A stretch of 64,000 nucleotides of DNA from CAZSLO01 sp964608025 (GCA_964608025.1 CAZSLO010000023.1:186001-250000), one strand, 5' to 3'. Counted from the first letter of the stretch, positions 8,987 to 18,571 are shown. Notes: generated from the sequence alone by a model not told the origin. Made by a program: numbers and translations.

Positions 8987-10678
8987 TTAGGCCGGGTTAT
9001 TTCGGTGAGCCTTATCGATCTTGGACCAGGTATCCCTTAAGGAAACCGTATGATTAAAAACTAGGGCTTCTGGAACAGACTCTTTTGAATCTATGCAAAA
9101 GTATCCGCGGCGTTCGAATTGAAACCGGTCCCCTGGGGATGCATCTGACATGCTAGGCTCAACGCGGGAGTTGGTTAGTGTCTTAATAGAATTAGGATTC
9201 AGCATGAAGTCTTCGGATGAGCAGATGTCGTTTTCAATGAACAGATGGTTGTAGATTCTAATTTGGGCTGGTAATGACTGAGCAGCTGATACCCAGTGAA
9301 TTGTGCCCTTAACCCTCCTCCCGTCTGGAGCTTGTCCACCTCGAGTTTCAGGGTCATAAGTACATCTCAACTCTATGACTTCTCCCGTAATATCATCCTT
9401 GATGACCTCTGTACAGGTGATGAAATATCCGTACCGAAGCCGTACTTCGCGTCCAATTGCAAGCCTAAAGAATTTTTTGGGTGGATTCTCACTGAAGTCA
9501 TCCCGTTCCACGTAAATCTCACGTGAGAATGGGAGCATACGTATCCCTGAAGAAGGATCTTCGGGATTGTTAATAGCTTTTAATTCTTCTACTTTGCCCT
9601 CTGGATAATTCTCTATAATAATTTTGAGAGGATCGAGTACCGCCAGCACTCGGTCGGATGTCTTGTTCAAGTCCTCTCTTAGGCAGTGCTCCAGCAGTGC
9701 CATTTCGATGGTGTTATTCCGTTTAGCAATCCCGATCCGATCGCAGAAAACACGTATAGATTCGGGCGTATAACCTCTACGCCGCATGCCTGATATCGTT
9801 GGCATTCTAGGGTCATCCCACCCGTCAACATGGCCATCCGTGACTAGCTGAAGTAGTTTCCGTTTACTCATTACAGTACTTTCCAGATCAAGTCTGGCGA
9901 ATTCGATTTGCCTAGGATGGTAAATTTCCAGCTCGTTTAGGAGCCAGTCATATAGAGGTCGGTGGTCCTCGAATTCGATGGTACAGATTGAGTGCGTGAC
10001 TCCTTCAATCGAATCTGATTGCCCATGGGCAAAGTCGTAGGTAGGATAAATACACCACTTGTTTCCAGTCCGGTGATGATCGGACTTAAGGATTCGATAA
10101 ATTACGGGGTCGCGCATGTTGAGATTTCCGGAAGCCATGTCGATTTTTGCTCTGAGTACCCGTGAACCTTCCTCAAACTTGCCTTGGCGCATTTCTTGGA
10201 ATAGTCTGATATTTTCTTCTACGCTTCTATTACGGTAGGGACTCTCTTTACCGGGCAGCTTAAGGGTTCCTCGGTATTCCTTGATTTCCTCTTGGGTCAA
10301 GTCGCAAACGTATGCCTTGGATTTCTCTATTAGTCTAATAGCATAGTCAGAAAGAGTGTCGAAGTAATCTGACGAATATAAGGTTCGGCTGCCCCAGTCG
10401 AAACCTAGCCATCGCAAGTCTTCTTGGAAGGACCTAATATACTCGATCTCTTCCTTGGTGGGATTGGTATCGTCGAAACGCAAATTGCAATGGCCACCGT
10501 TTTCATTTGCAATGCTGAAATTTAGATGGGCCGATTTAGCATGGCCGATATGCATATACCCATTTGGCTCAGGGGGGAATCGAGTTATTACACGCCCGCC
10601 GAACCTTCCAGATGCATTATCTTCTTGGACTGCGGTCCGGATGAAGTCCTTCGCCGTGGATTTTTCGTTGGTTGTCAA
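8987..10678 (-). CDS. glnS: Glutaminyl-tRNA synthetase
   Basis: 563-residue class I synthetase charging tRNA-Gln. PPEPNGYMHIGHAKS carries the HIGH motif at 43-46; the KMSKS equivalent is VMSKRK at 269-274. YDFAHGQSDSIEGVTHS, typical of GlnRS/GluRS enzymes, lies in the catalytic domain, and the anticodon-binding beta-barrels follow from about residue 340. The NGYMHIGH form marks GlnRS rather than GluRS. Start is TTG 10678 behind AAAAGGT. It lies 43 bases after the M16 peptidase gene and 18 before the MMPL gene. Direct glutaminylation would make GatCAB dispensable for tRNA-Gln. Confidence 0.95.
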   Translation of the reverse strand: MTTNEKSTAKDFIRTAVQEDNASGRFGGRVITRFPPEPNGYMHIGHAKSAHLNFSIANENGGHCNLRFDDTNPTKEEIEYIRSFQEDLRWLGFDWGSRTLYSSDYFDTLSDYAIRLIEKSKAYVCDLTQEEIKEYRGTLKLPGKESPYRNRSVEENIRLFQEMRQGKFEEGSRVLRAKIDMASGNLNMRDPVIYRILKSDHHRTGNKWCIYPTYDFAHGQSDSIEGVTHSICTIEFEDHRPLYDWLLNELEIYHPRQIEFARLDLESTVMSKRKLLQLVTDGHVDGWDDPRMPTISGMRRRGYTPESIRVFCDRIGIAKRNNTIEMALLEHCLREDLNKTSDRVLAVLDPLKIIIENYPEGKVEELKAINNPEDPSSGIRMLPFSREIYVERDDFSENPPKKFFRLAIGREVRLRYGYFITCTEVIKDDITGEVIELRCTYDPETRGGQAPDGRRVKGTIHWVSAAQSLPAQIRIYNHLFIENDICSSEDFMLNPNSIKTLTNSRVEPSMSDASPGDRFQFERRGYFCIDSKESVPEALVFNHTVSLRDTWSKIDKAHRNNPA

Positions 10679-10721
10679 TCTATACCTTTTGGAGAATCGT
10701 AGAAGCAGTAATCGGATTTAT

Positions 10722-13376
10722 TTATAGTGGTCTACCTTCCATGTCTACATGTACTATTGGGTGGCCCAAATTTTTGATATTTGATTCTATGGATTTACGG
10801 TCTCCTACTACCAGTATCACCAAATTCTGGTCGTCAATACGCCTGCTGGCAGTCTCTCGGACTTGTTCTAGGCTGACTGATTCTAGGCTGGACATGAAAG
10901 TTGCGTAATAGTCCAGAGGGAGTCCGAATTGGACCAATCTTCCGAGCCCGTTCAGTATCTGGCCTTGAGTTTGGAATTGTGATGGGAGACTGCGGTATAT
11001 GCTTTGCTTAGCTTGGTTTATCTCATCGGCTGTGATTGGGTTATCACCTCGTATATTGGAGAATTCCTTAATTGTTTCTATGAGCGATTCCTTGGTAACG
11101 GCAGTTTGCACTGATCCGCCTGCAAGTAAAGCTGACGGACCGGCCATCCAGTCGATGTTCGAATAGTATCCATAGCTGTATCCTTTATCTTGTCGGAGAT
11201 TCATGAAGAGTCTAGAAGTGGCATGGGCGCCGAAGATGTAATTAATTAATGTCATTGCGAAGAAGTCAGGATCATGCCGCGGGATTGTTACGTGTCCAGC
11301 TTGTATCACTGACTGAGGGGCGTTGGGTCGATCTACCAGGTAGATTGTCGTGGGGTTATTGCCAATGGTTTGTGAATTGGGAGAGGAATTTGGACTAATT
11401 GTCGTGCCAGACCAATTACCCAAAAGATCTTCTGCTTTAGATAGAAGCGTTGCCTGATCTACATCGCCGATGGCTATAAGCGTAGCGTTCTGAGGACTGA
11501 AGTAACTTGAATAATGCTTTTTTAGATGATTGACACGTATGCTGCTAATGGACTTTTTGGTACCGATTCCCGGATGGCCGTAAATCGAGTCGGGACCGTA
11601 TAGCAGAGACTTTGTCGCTCTTTGGGCGATAGACATTGGATCGTCTGCGATTCGTTCAAGGTCTGTTAGTCTTTCTTTGCGTATCCTAGTCAATTCCTTA
11701 GATGGGAAAGAGGGATTCTGTACTAAGTCTGCTAATATATCGAATGCATCCGTCCAATGTGTGGTCAATGTTTCGGTGAATATTAAGATTTGTTCCCGGC
11801 TGGTGCTGAAGTGGATTTGGGATCCAAGAAATTCCATCTCTTCAGCTATATCTTGGGTGCTTCGCGATCCCGTGCCTTCAGCAAGCATTGCGGTGGTAAT
11901 GCTTGCAAGCCCAGGTTGTTCTAGAGGATCAGATGCCTGGCCACTGCGAATCGCCACACCGAATGCTACTACAGGTAACTCACGTTTTTCTATGAACATC
12001 ACATCTAGCCCATTAGAAAGCGTGTCCCTCTTTGGGATAGGAGGGCTAAAATCATTTTGTAAACCGGCAGAAGGCATGACCGATCTATCGATGGATACCG
12101 AAGTAGCTTTCTTGGGCCTTTCTGGCTGTATCTCCATGCGTACCCTATCCGTGTTGAGCCAACGTTTCGCCGCTTGCTGAATATCTTTACTGGTAACCCG
12201 GTTGAATCTTTCTAGATCCGTATTTATATTGTCGGGATCGCCCGTGAAGACATTGTAGAGGTTCAACTGGTCTGCCCTGCCACCAAAACCTCCGATCGAC
12301 TCAAGCTGTCGTATATGTTGGCTATTGATCCGGTTTTTGGCACGCTGTAGTTCGCGTACAGACAAGGATTTATTTAATATGTCGTCCAATTCTTCTTCTA
12401 CTATGGTATGTATTTCTTCTAGATCGTGTCCGGGGTTCGCAGTGATTTGGATGTTAAATTCACCTGCTATTTCACGAGCATAATTATAGGCACTTACGTC
12501 ATGTGCTATCTGTTTTTCATATACAAGGGTTTTGTAAAGGCGTGAGCTCTTGCCGTCTGCAAGTACAGTAGCAAGAATGTCTAATGGAGCTTCGTCGTCG
12601 TCAAACGCTGGCGTAGATGGCCACACGAGATAAAGCCTAGGAAGCTGTACATTATCTGAGAAATTGAGACGAGTTTCTTTAGTTAGAGGGGATTCCATTC
12701 TTCCTATTCGATTGACCGTGGGCGCAGGTGATAAATTTCCGAAGTATCTCTCTACTAGGTCTCGTGTTTCATCCCTATTTATATCCCCGGCGATAGCAAG
12801 ACTCGCATTGGAAGGTGAATAAAACCGTCGAAAGAAGGACTGAATATCTTCTAAAGACGCGGCGTCTAAGTCCTCTTGGGAGCCTATTACAGGCCAACTA
12901 TAGGGGTGAGGTAAAGGGAAAAGAGCTGGTTGTAGCAGAAGGTATGACATGCCGTATGGCCTATTCTCATAACTTTGGCGTCTTTCGTTCTTCACCACGT
13001 CTCGCTGGACATCGAGGCGTTTTTGGTCGAGAGCTTCTAGTAGGAAACCCATTCGGTCAGCCTCGAGCCATAAAGCAAGTTCGAGGTGGTCTGAAGGGAC
13101 GTTTTCCCAGTAGTTCGTACGATCCGAGGTTGTAGATCCATTAACGGATCCCCCAATCTTTTGTAAGGGGTTGAAGAACAGTTCATTGTGATTCTTCGAA
13201 CCTTCAAACATCACGTGCTCAAAAAGATGTGCGAAGCCGGTCCGGCCTTGATCTTCATCTTTTGATCCAACGTGGTACCAGATATTTACTGCGGCAATAG
13301 GTAAGGAATGATCCTCATGCAGTATGACATTGAGTCCATTTGGCAAAATAAATTTTTCGAAAGCGATAGATACCAT
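10722..13376 (-). CDS. Two-domain M16 (insulinase/pitrilysin) zinc metallopeptidase
   Basis: 884 residues made of two M16 modules. The first has the inverted zinc motif HLFEH (His50, Glu53, His54), with the distal Glu expected in the ERRQSYENRP region. The second module (about 430-884) keeps the fold, including SYGYYSNIDW, but has no HxxEH and must be the non-catalytic partner, as in other fused M16 proteins. There is no signal peptide, so it is probably cytoplasmic. ATG 13376 follows CGGAG. A TATAAT-like -10 at 13432-13427 gives a short leader. First gene of the likely operon with glnS and the MMPL transporter. Confidence 0.92.
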   Translation of the reverse strand: MVSIAFEKFILPNGLNVILHEDHSLPIAAVNIWYHVGSKDEDQGRTGFAHLFEHVMFEGSKNHNELFFNPLQKIGGSVNGSTTSDRTNYWENVPSDHLELALWLEADRMGFLLEALDQKRLDVQRDVVKNERRQSYENRPYGMSYLLLQPALFPLPHPYSWPVIGSQEDLDAASLEDIQSFFRRFYSPSNASLAIAGDINRDETRDLVERYFGNLSPAPTVNRIGRMESPLTKETRLNFSDNVQLPRLYLVWPSTPAFDDDEAPLDILATVLADGKSSRLYKTLVYEKQIAHDVSAYNYAREIAGEFNIQITANPGHDLEEIHTIVEEELDDILNKSLSVRELQRAKNRINSQHIRQLESIGGFGGRADQLNLYNVFTGDPDNINTDLERFNRVTSKDIQQAAKRWLNTDRVRMEIQPERPKKATSVSIDRSVMPSAGLQNDFSPPIPKRDTLSNGLDVMFIEKRELPVVAFGVAIRSGQASDPLEQPGLASITTAMLAEGTGSRSTQDIAEEMEFLGSQIHFSTSREQILIFTETLTTHWTDAFDILADLVQNPSFPSKELTRIRKERLTDLERIADDPMSIAQRATKSLLYGPDSIYGHPGIGTKKSISSIRVNHLKKHYSSYFSPQNATLIAIGDVDQATLLSKAEDLLGNWSGTTISPNSSPNSQTIGNNPTTIYLVDRPNAPQSVIQAGHVTIPRHDPDFFAMTLINYIFGAHATSRLFMNLRQDKGYSYGYYSNIDWMAGPSALLAGGSVQTAVTKESLIETIKEFSNIRGDNPITADEINQAKQSIYRSLPSQFQTQGQILNGLGRLVQFGLPLDYYATFMSSLESVSLEQVRETASRRIDDQNLVILVVGDRKSIESNIKNLGHPIVHVDMEGRPL

Positions 13377-13578
13377 ACAGTGTAGCTCCGGTCGAAAGAG
13401 ATCTCGGGCGAATAGATTCCAAGAGAATTATATCATCGTGCTAGCGTGACTACGGGGTTGAAATGCTATTAGTGGTTACCGAAAATATCTGAGTCCCGAA
13501 CGTACTCTGTTGTAATGGACCCGGCCTTGGGGATTATAAAATCACGTTTTTTTACCAGGACAAACTTGTTGTCTGATT

Positions 13579-14907
13579 TCAGCCTATTTCTACCAAGGTA
13601 TCCTCCATCGCTTTGAGGAATCCGTCAATATGAGTTTTATTCATAGGGGAAGAGATTGTGATGCCTATACCTCCACGCAGTGAGAATCCCTTGAGAAAGA
13701 GCGCTAGTTCGATTCGAGCGGCAAGCTCACTATCCGGGAGGGTAGTAACGGATCGATAGTCTGTGACAGGTTGCTCTGTCATGTAATAGTGGATCCCTGC
13801 CCCGGCACTTAATACCCGGCTTGGTAAGCCTGCTTCATCAAAGACGTTGACAAGTCCATCGTGTAACCTTTGTCTTAAGTTATCGACGTGGGCATAAACT
13901 TCAGGTGTTAATGCCCTTAGGTTAGCCAGGCCCGCAGCCAGGGTAAATGAATTCCCAGAAAATGTTCCGCTTTGGCTTAGTCCTGTTGGTTCACCTGTGG
14001 TGTCTAGTATTTTCATGTACTCATCTTTGCCGCCGATAGCACCTATGGGAAAGCCTCCACCGAATGCCTTTCCGAAAATCGTTATGTCTGGATCTATGCA
14101 TGCTGAGCCTTGGGCTCCACCCGGTCCAGACCTAAAACTGACCACTTCGTCCATGACCATTGGTATACCAAGTTCGGATGTGATATCTCGAATGAATCTG
14201 GTGAAATCTTCAGACACTTCCCACATACCCGGCCTTGCGTCATAGAAAACGCCGGCGATTTCATCCTTGTGTTCCCTGAGGATCAATTCGACGGATTCTC
14301 TGTCGCTATAAGGGAGTATGATGGAATCTTCTTCTGCCGTACGAGACATTCCATTCCAGGCAGCGACGGGTTCGGGTGAATCTGCCGGGCCAGCTTTGTC
14401 CAATGGTGGGGAGGAACTAACCTCAAGTGCGTCATGGCTGCCGTGGTATCCGCCCTCGAATTTTGCTACTTTTGGCCTGCCGGTTATTGCACGGACCATA
14501 CGAGTTGCATGTAGAGATGCTTCTGTACCAGAATTACAGAACCTTACCTTGTCGATTGATGCAAACCTACTTGTAATTTCTTCACCAATCTCTGCTTCTA
14601 GTTCTGTCGGTCCACCCAACCCGAATCCTCGGTCCACTTCCCGACGTACTGCTGACACCACGTCTGGATGACTGTGACCTAACAGCATAGCTGAGTGGTG
14701 ATTACCAAAATCAACGTATTTGTTGTCGTCGATATCCCAAATATAACAACCTTCAGATTTGGCAACATAGTGTGGATATGGGTGATTCCAGAAGGCGCCT
14801 TTTATCACTCCGCCTGGCATTACCGGGATACCCCGTTTCCACTGCTTAAGTGATTTAGGAGTCTTCCTCCGGTATTCTTCTACCAGAGATTCCATTGATT
14901 TAGTCAT
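13579..14907 (-). CDS. Class III aminotransferase, glutamate-1-semialdehyde aminomutase-like
   Basis: 442 residues of PLP fold-type I, class III. NSGTEA at 125-130 and GYHGSHD at 153-159 bind the phosphate and ring, Asp253 in MDEVVSFR contacts the pyridine nitrogen, and Lys280 in FGKAFGGGFPIGA is the Schiff-base lysine. It resembles HemL, but the context (two amidohydrolases and a DegT remnant) points to a catabolic or secondary aminotransferase rather than tetrapyrrole synthesis. The ATG start overlaps the DegT remnant by four bases (ATGA), as in coupled operon genes. Substrate unknown. Confidence 0.85.
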   Translation of the reverse strand: MTKSMESLVEEYRRKTPKSLKQWKRGIPVMPGGVIKGAFWNHPYPHYVAKSEGCYIWDIDDNKYVDFGNHHSAMLLGHSHPDVVSAVRREVDRGFGLGGPTELEAEIGEEITSRFASIDKVRFCNSGTEASLHATRMVRAITGRPKVAKFEGGYHGSHDALEVSSSPPLDKAGPADSPEPVAAWNGMSRTAEEDSIILPYSDRESVELILREHKDEIAGVFYDARPGMWEVSEDFTRFIRDITSELGIPMVMDEVVSFRSGPGGAQGSACIDPDITIFGKAFGGGFPIGAIGGKDEYMKILDTTGEPTGLSQSGTFSGNSFTLAAGLANLRALTPEVYAHVDNLRQRLHDGLVNVFDEAGLPSRVLSAGAGIHYYMTEQPVTDYRSVTTLPDSELAARIELALFLKGFSLRGGIGITISSPMNKTHIDGFLKAMEDTLVEIG

Positions 14908-15155
14908 GTGAGACTCCTCGAATCTAGTTTTCTAAGGCGCAAGCGCCCCGCCCAGTGCCTTATCGGAGATCTTACAAACTCGGCTTCGGCCTCGAACTGG
15001 TCTATAACCGGTCCTCTTCCCATCTGCCCTGACATGATTATCTTGCTAACTGCAGTGGCGTCTTTTTCTCCAAAATCATGAGTGGGCCTGAAGGACCTTG
15101 TTCGAACAGGTCGCCCACCGTGAATAGCCAGTGATTCTCGGATTTGTTTATTCAC
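14904..15155 (-). pseudogene. Truncated DegT/DnrJ/EryC1 aminotransferase (N-terminal fragment)
   Basis: 83 codons from GTG 15155. The start LAIHGGRPVRTRSF, then FGEKDATAVSKIIMSGQMGRG and VIDQFEAEAEF are the typical first ~65 residues of DegT-family sugar aminotransferases (normally 370-420 residues). After EAEF the frame turns into unrelated sequence and ends on the start of the next gene. The PLP lysine and almost the entire enzyme are missing. It looks like an internal deletion that left the 5' end and translational coupling in place. Whether the stub is translated is unknown. Confidence 0.6.
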
Positions 15156-15241
15156 TAAATTGGCAGCTTGTAATCGGATTCATCAGGGTATTTGATCGAG
15201 AAATCTCCAATGTCCTCACTGGATTTTAAGACGACGTGCTT
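15155..15241 (-). pseudogene. Possible orphan C-terminal coding remnant
   Basis: Between the DegT stub and the amidohydrolase, a minus-strand frame without a usable start codon reads as protein-like sequence (VLKSSEDIGDFSIKYP, then DESDYKLPI). It ends in a TAG that overlaps the GTG of the DegT stub. The overlap is the pattern of coupled genes, so this may be the tail of a deleted upstream gene. The evidence is only composition and the overlapping stop/start. Confidence 0.25.
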
Positions 15242-15242
15242 T

Positions 15243-15998
15243 TCATATTTCTAGGCCCAATAATTTTATCGCGTTAAGGCCTAATATTTTACGCTTGTCG
15301 TTATTAGGAATATTAGCAGTCACAATTTTACCGATCTGGTGACGAGCATCTAGAAGCGCCATGTCTGTGCCGAACAAGACGTGGTCTGCGCCAGCAGTCT
15401 TTACCGAACTCTCTATAGCACCTTGGCCTGTCGGAGACCCACATGTTTCTAAATATACATTTGGAAGGTCCCGTGCAGCTTCGATTGCCTTCTCTGGTCC
15501 CCAACCTCCTGCGTGTGCGAGTACCCATTTTACCCTTGGGAACCGTTCCGAAAGTAATGCGAAACGCTCATAAGGCGTTTGTCCGGGTTTGTCAAAAGAG
15601 TAAGTGGCATGACCCATTACTGGTAGGCTTCTTTCGTTTAACCAGTCATAAATGGGGAAATATGCAGGGTCGTCAATAGGTTTCTGGAAATAGTCGGGAT
15701 ATATCTTAAGATACTTCATCCCGAGTTGATCGAAAGCACGATCAAGTTCTGATATAGCTTCATTGGGATAGTGAGGTGTGACGAAGGCTACAGGTATAAA
15801 TCGGTCGGGCCATTTGTTCACAAGTTCGGTTACACGGTCATTTGCAAGCCGTGCATCACCCAGAAATATGCAGTTGATACATGCCTTGTCGATACCAGCC
15901 GAGTCCATAATCTTTATAAAGCGTTGTGGGTCTCCGTTTACACCATGACGTCCCCAGTTCCCAAGGTGGGAATGGAAATCTATGACAGGAGTATTCAC
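15243..15998 (-). CDS. Amidohydrolase (metal-dependent TIM-barrel hydrolase, Amidohydro_2)
   Basis: 251 residues of the amidohydrolase-2 family, which includes decarboxylases and lactone or amide hydrolases. The full metal and catalytic set is present: His9 and His11 in DFHSHLG, His130 in VMGHATYSF, His162 in LAHAGGW, and Asp212 in FGTDMALLD. GTG 15998 lies two bases after the stop of the neighbouring homologue, so the pair is co-translated. Cytoplasmic. Substrate not predictable; family and position suggest catabolism of a small carboxylated compound. Confidence 0.88.
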   Translation of the reverse strand: MNTPVIDFHSHLGNWGRHGVNGDPQRFIKIMDSAGIDKACINCIFLGDARLANDRVTELVNKWPDRFIPVAFVTPHYPNEAISELDRAFDQLGMKYLKIYPDYFQKPIDDPAYFPIYDWLNERSLPVMGHATYSFDKPGQTPYERFALLSERFPRVKWVLAHAGGWGPEKAIEAARDLPNVYLETCGSPTGQGAIESSVKTAGADHVLFGTDMALLDARHQIGKIVTANIPNNDKRKILGLNAIKLLGLEI

Positions 15999-16000
15999 GG

Positions 16001-16858
16001 TTAATCTATGCCCAGCATCCGGTTAGCGTTGCCAAAGCAGATTGCTTGTAATGCCTCGTCACTTAATCCGCAATGGTGGAGGTGGTAAAGTTGGGGAGAC
16101 ATCGCTGAATATGGAAACCGAGATCCGAAAATAACGCGATCTGGCCCAATCGCTTCGATAGCGGATGTTATTCCCCCGGTGACCACAAACCTTGAGATTT
16201 CCATATCCAGATTTGGCAGATTTTTTAGCAATGGTAATGCCCATGAAGCGTCATTATATTTCACTTCGCTCAGCACCGCGGTGATGTCTTCCCTGGCTGA
16301 CAAGGTGTCGTAGATATCACGGGGATCGATTGGATAGGTGTTTCCTAGTAATTGGTGTTCCACTGGTAGCCATACTGTTATTTTTGTCTCTGCGAGCCAG
16401 TCGAGCCAAGGTCCTAAAATCCAAGAACGAAAAGGGTAGTTGTGGAGACTTGGAAGCATCCTAATCGACCGGACACCCTCGGATTCTACATGCGAAGCTA
16501 TCTCATCTAATTTGTCGAAACTTGGGTTACAAACGAATTGAGGGACGAAATCAGATGAATCTCGAATGGTCTCCATAAGCATTCGATTTCCTTCACCAGA
16601 ATCATAAGTTATTGCGTGGGGGGAGTGGGCTACAGCGATATTAATACCCGCTCGTTTCATCTCGTTTCGGGTATCGGTAATTGATTCGATGCTTACTGGC
16701 ATGTCATGCCGTCGGCCCAATGAAATATTCGCGTCAGTTACAGGAACAGATGGTTTGAAATCTAGCTTGACATCGCCCATTGTGATTTCCGCACGTTCAT
16801 CTATTAACAGGGAGTTTAGCATAGAAACACTAGGCCCTGTCCGAAAATGATTATTCAC
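16001..16858 (-). CDS. Amidohydrolase-like protein lacking metal ligands
   Basis: 285 residues with the same barrel outline as the gene that follows (ends IGPDRVIFGSRFPYS and GNANRMLGID), but the metal site is gone. The N-terminal HxH is replaced by DAN (42-44) in TDANISLG, and the usual GTD is GSR (245-247). His168 in PVEHQLLG remains. It is therefore probably a non-catalytic or metal-independent paralogue, possibly a partner subunit of the active enzyme encoded two bases downstream. GTG 16858 follows AGGGGA at good distance. A divergent enzyme with another mechanism is the alternative. Confidence 0.75.
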   Translation of the reverse strand: MNNHFRTGPSVSMLNSLLIDERAEITMGDVKLDFKPSVPVTDANISLGRRHDMPVSIESITDTRNEMKRAGINIAVAHSPHAITYDSGEGNRMLMETIRDSSDFVPQFVCNPSFDKLDEIASHVESEGVRSIRMLPSLHNYPFRSWILGPWLDWLAETKITVWLPVEHQLLGNTYPIDPRDIYDTLSAREDITAVLSEVKYNDASWALPLLKNLPNLDMEISRFVVTGGITSAIEAIGPDRVIFGSRFPYSAMSPQLYHLHHCGLSDEALQAICFGNANRMLGID

Positions 16859-16997
16859 AATGATCCCCTAGGTCATCATTGAACAGGGAGTAAATTTAAT
16901 ATTGGAATTCTCAGGTGCAAAGTGGTCTAGGCATGATGTGCGAAAAACAGGACACTGATTAAATATTTATCCAATTCGCTATTCTGTTTAATCTAAC

Positions 16998-17687
16998 CTA
17001 ACTTGACAGTGCACGCAGAACTCTCAGAATTTGCCCGGCGGCAGCCAGTATTGCAGCTTCAATCAAGGTTAACAGGGCGATAATCATAGTTGCGTCGAAG
17101 AAAAATCCTTCAGGAAACATCGCCAGAAGTAAATGGTGGCGGGGGTCCAGTTGCCATAAGTCATTGCTGAAACTAATTATATGGAATGCTAAAAACAGCC
17201 TGTCGAATCCTAAAATTGATCCTAGTCCTATTGCAAACATGACTGCGAGTGTAAGCAGTCCACCGTAAGAAAGTAACTGTAACGAGATTCGGATAACACC
17301 TGATCTAGCCAGGCCCACTGTAACGAGTAGGAAAGCTACTAAGTATGCCGCTGTAATGTACTGGACCAGGTAAGTTCCCTTAACCAATTGCTTTACATCT
17401 TTCATATGCAATATCTCTCTCTCGCTGTAGATACTGCGTCTAATTCCTCTTATGAAAATGCGGACATCCAAAATCTCGGAGTCATCGTTAAAGTAATTGC
17501 GAATTTGCAATCCAGCTTCTATGAGTTCGTCCAGTTCAATACCAGTCTTCTCCGGGATGTCATATTTATTGAATCCGTAGCTATATAGGGAAGGCCAATT
17601 AATAACTAGGCGGGTGTTGATTGTAATAAGTAACAACGGAATGAAAGCCACGAATAGAGAATAGGCCGCTACTTTTGATATACGCAT
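16998..17687 (-). CDS. DUF1461 / TIGR01906-type integral membrane protein
   Basis: About 229 residues with an N-terminal helix, an extracytoplasmic loop (about 30-105) holding HMKDVKQLV, and four more helices to the C terminus. The motif FHIISFSNDLWQLDP followed by MFPEGFFFDA is diagnostic of this family. It is widespread in Firmicutes, Actinobacteria and Chloroflexi, usually next to envelope genes, and its function is unknown. ATG 17687 is chosen; an in-frame TTG lies two codons upstream. Divergent from mazG. Confidence 0.85.
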   Translation of the reverse strand: MRISKVAAYSLFVAFIPLLLITINTRLVINWPSLYSYGFNKYDIPEKTGIELDELIEAGLQIRNYFNDDSEILDVRIFIRGIRRSIYSEREILHMKDVKQLVKGTYLVQYITAAYLVAFLLVTVGLARSGVIRISLQLLSYGGLLTLAVMFAIGLGSILGFDRLFLAFHIISFSNDLWQLDPRHHLLLAMFPEGFFFDATMIIALLTLIEAAILAAAGQILRVLRALSS

Positions 17688-17710
17688 ATCCAAAGTCTAG
17701 CAGAGGAGCC

Positions 17711-17740
17711 TTGTTGGCTTATACAAATCGCTCGTATAAT
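17711..17740 (+). promoter_or_regulatory. Promoter of mazG
   Basis: -35 TTGTTG (17711-17716), 18-base spacer and a perfect -10 TATAAT (17735-17740), giving a leader of roughly 25 bases before the mazG ATG. Confidence 0.6.
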
Positions 17741-17770
17741 TCCCGGAAAATTCTCTAGTCAGGTTTAACT

Positions 17771-18571
17771 ATGCATAAATTTCCCGCTTCTTTCGAAGGG
17801 CTTCAAGCACTTATTATGCACCTACGTGGTCCAGAAGGGTGCCCTTGGGATAAAGAGCAGACTCGGGCCAGTATGAGACAGGATGTTCTAGAAGAAACTT
17901 ATGAATTCTTGGAGGCGATTGATCGGGGTGATCAAGATCAGATAATGGAAGAATTAGGCGATGTCTTGTTACAAATGGCTTTTCAAATACAGATCGCCAA
18001 AGATCAAGAGGAGTTTGATGAAAAGGATGTCTTTAAATTTCTCATAGATAAGATCGTTCGGCGTCACCCACATGTATTCGGGGACTTGGTGGTCACTAGT
18101 ACTCAGGAAGTGCTCGATAATTGGCAAGATATAAAACGTCAGGAACAGCCTAAGGAGGAAGGAAAATCTATGCTAGCTAGTATCCCTCAGGCCATGCCGG
18201 CACTTGTCCAATCTCAAAGTATTCAACAGAGGGCCGCTTCTGTAGGATTTGATTGGAATGATCTTGGGGGGGTTATTGACAAAATTGCCGAGGAAGTCTT
18301 GGAGTTGTCCGATGTAAAAGATGCAGAAGAAAGGGAGAGAGAATTCGGGGATATTCTGTTTACTATGGCCAATGCTGCTAGATGGATGAATGTTGATGCA
18401 GAAGCATCACTAAGGGGTGCTGCTGGCCGATTCCGAAGGCGCTTCGCATGCATGGAAGAGCTTGGCCGTGATCGTGGAATTGAACTAAAGGCATTGGATA
18501 TACACGGTAAGGAGATGTTGTGGCAAGAATCCAAACGTCTCGTAGACCTCAATTCCAATCCGGAACAATGA
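17771..18571 (+). CDS. mazG: Nucleoside triphosphate pyrophosphohydrolase MazG
   Basis: 266-residue tandem-domain MazG, hydrolysing non-canonical or excess NTPs to NMP and PPi. The first domain shows GCPWDKEQT (23-31) and the metal-binding pairs in LEETYEFLEAI (Glu41/42, Glu45) and EELGDVLLQM (Glu60/61, Asp64). The second domain has VGFDWND followed by EEVLELSD and EFGDILFTMAN. ATG 17771 has a weak AGGT upstream. A good promoter lies 30-60 bases before the gene. Confidence 0.94.
   Translation: MHKFPASFEGLQALIMHLRGPEGCPWDKEQTRASMRQDVLEETYEFLEAIDRGDQDQIMEELGDVLLQMAFQIQIAKDQEEFDEKDVFKFLIDKIVRRHPHVFGDLVVTSTQEVLDNWQDIKRQEQPKEEGKSMLASIPQAMPALVQSQSIQQRAASVGFDWNDLGGVIDKIAEEVLELSDVKDAEEREREFGDILFTMANAARWMNVDAEASLRGAAGRFRRRFACMEELGRDRGIELKALDIHGKEMLWQESKRLVDLNSNPEQ

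Noticed and set aside
13530..13560. T-run near 13549 as a terminator
   Set aside because: No adjacent stem on either strand.
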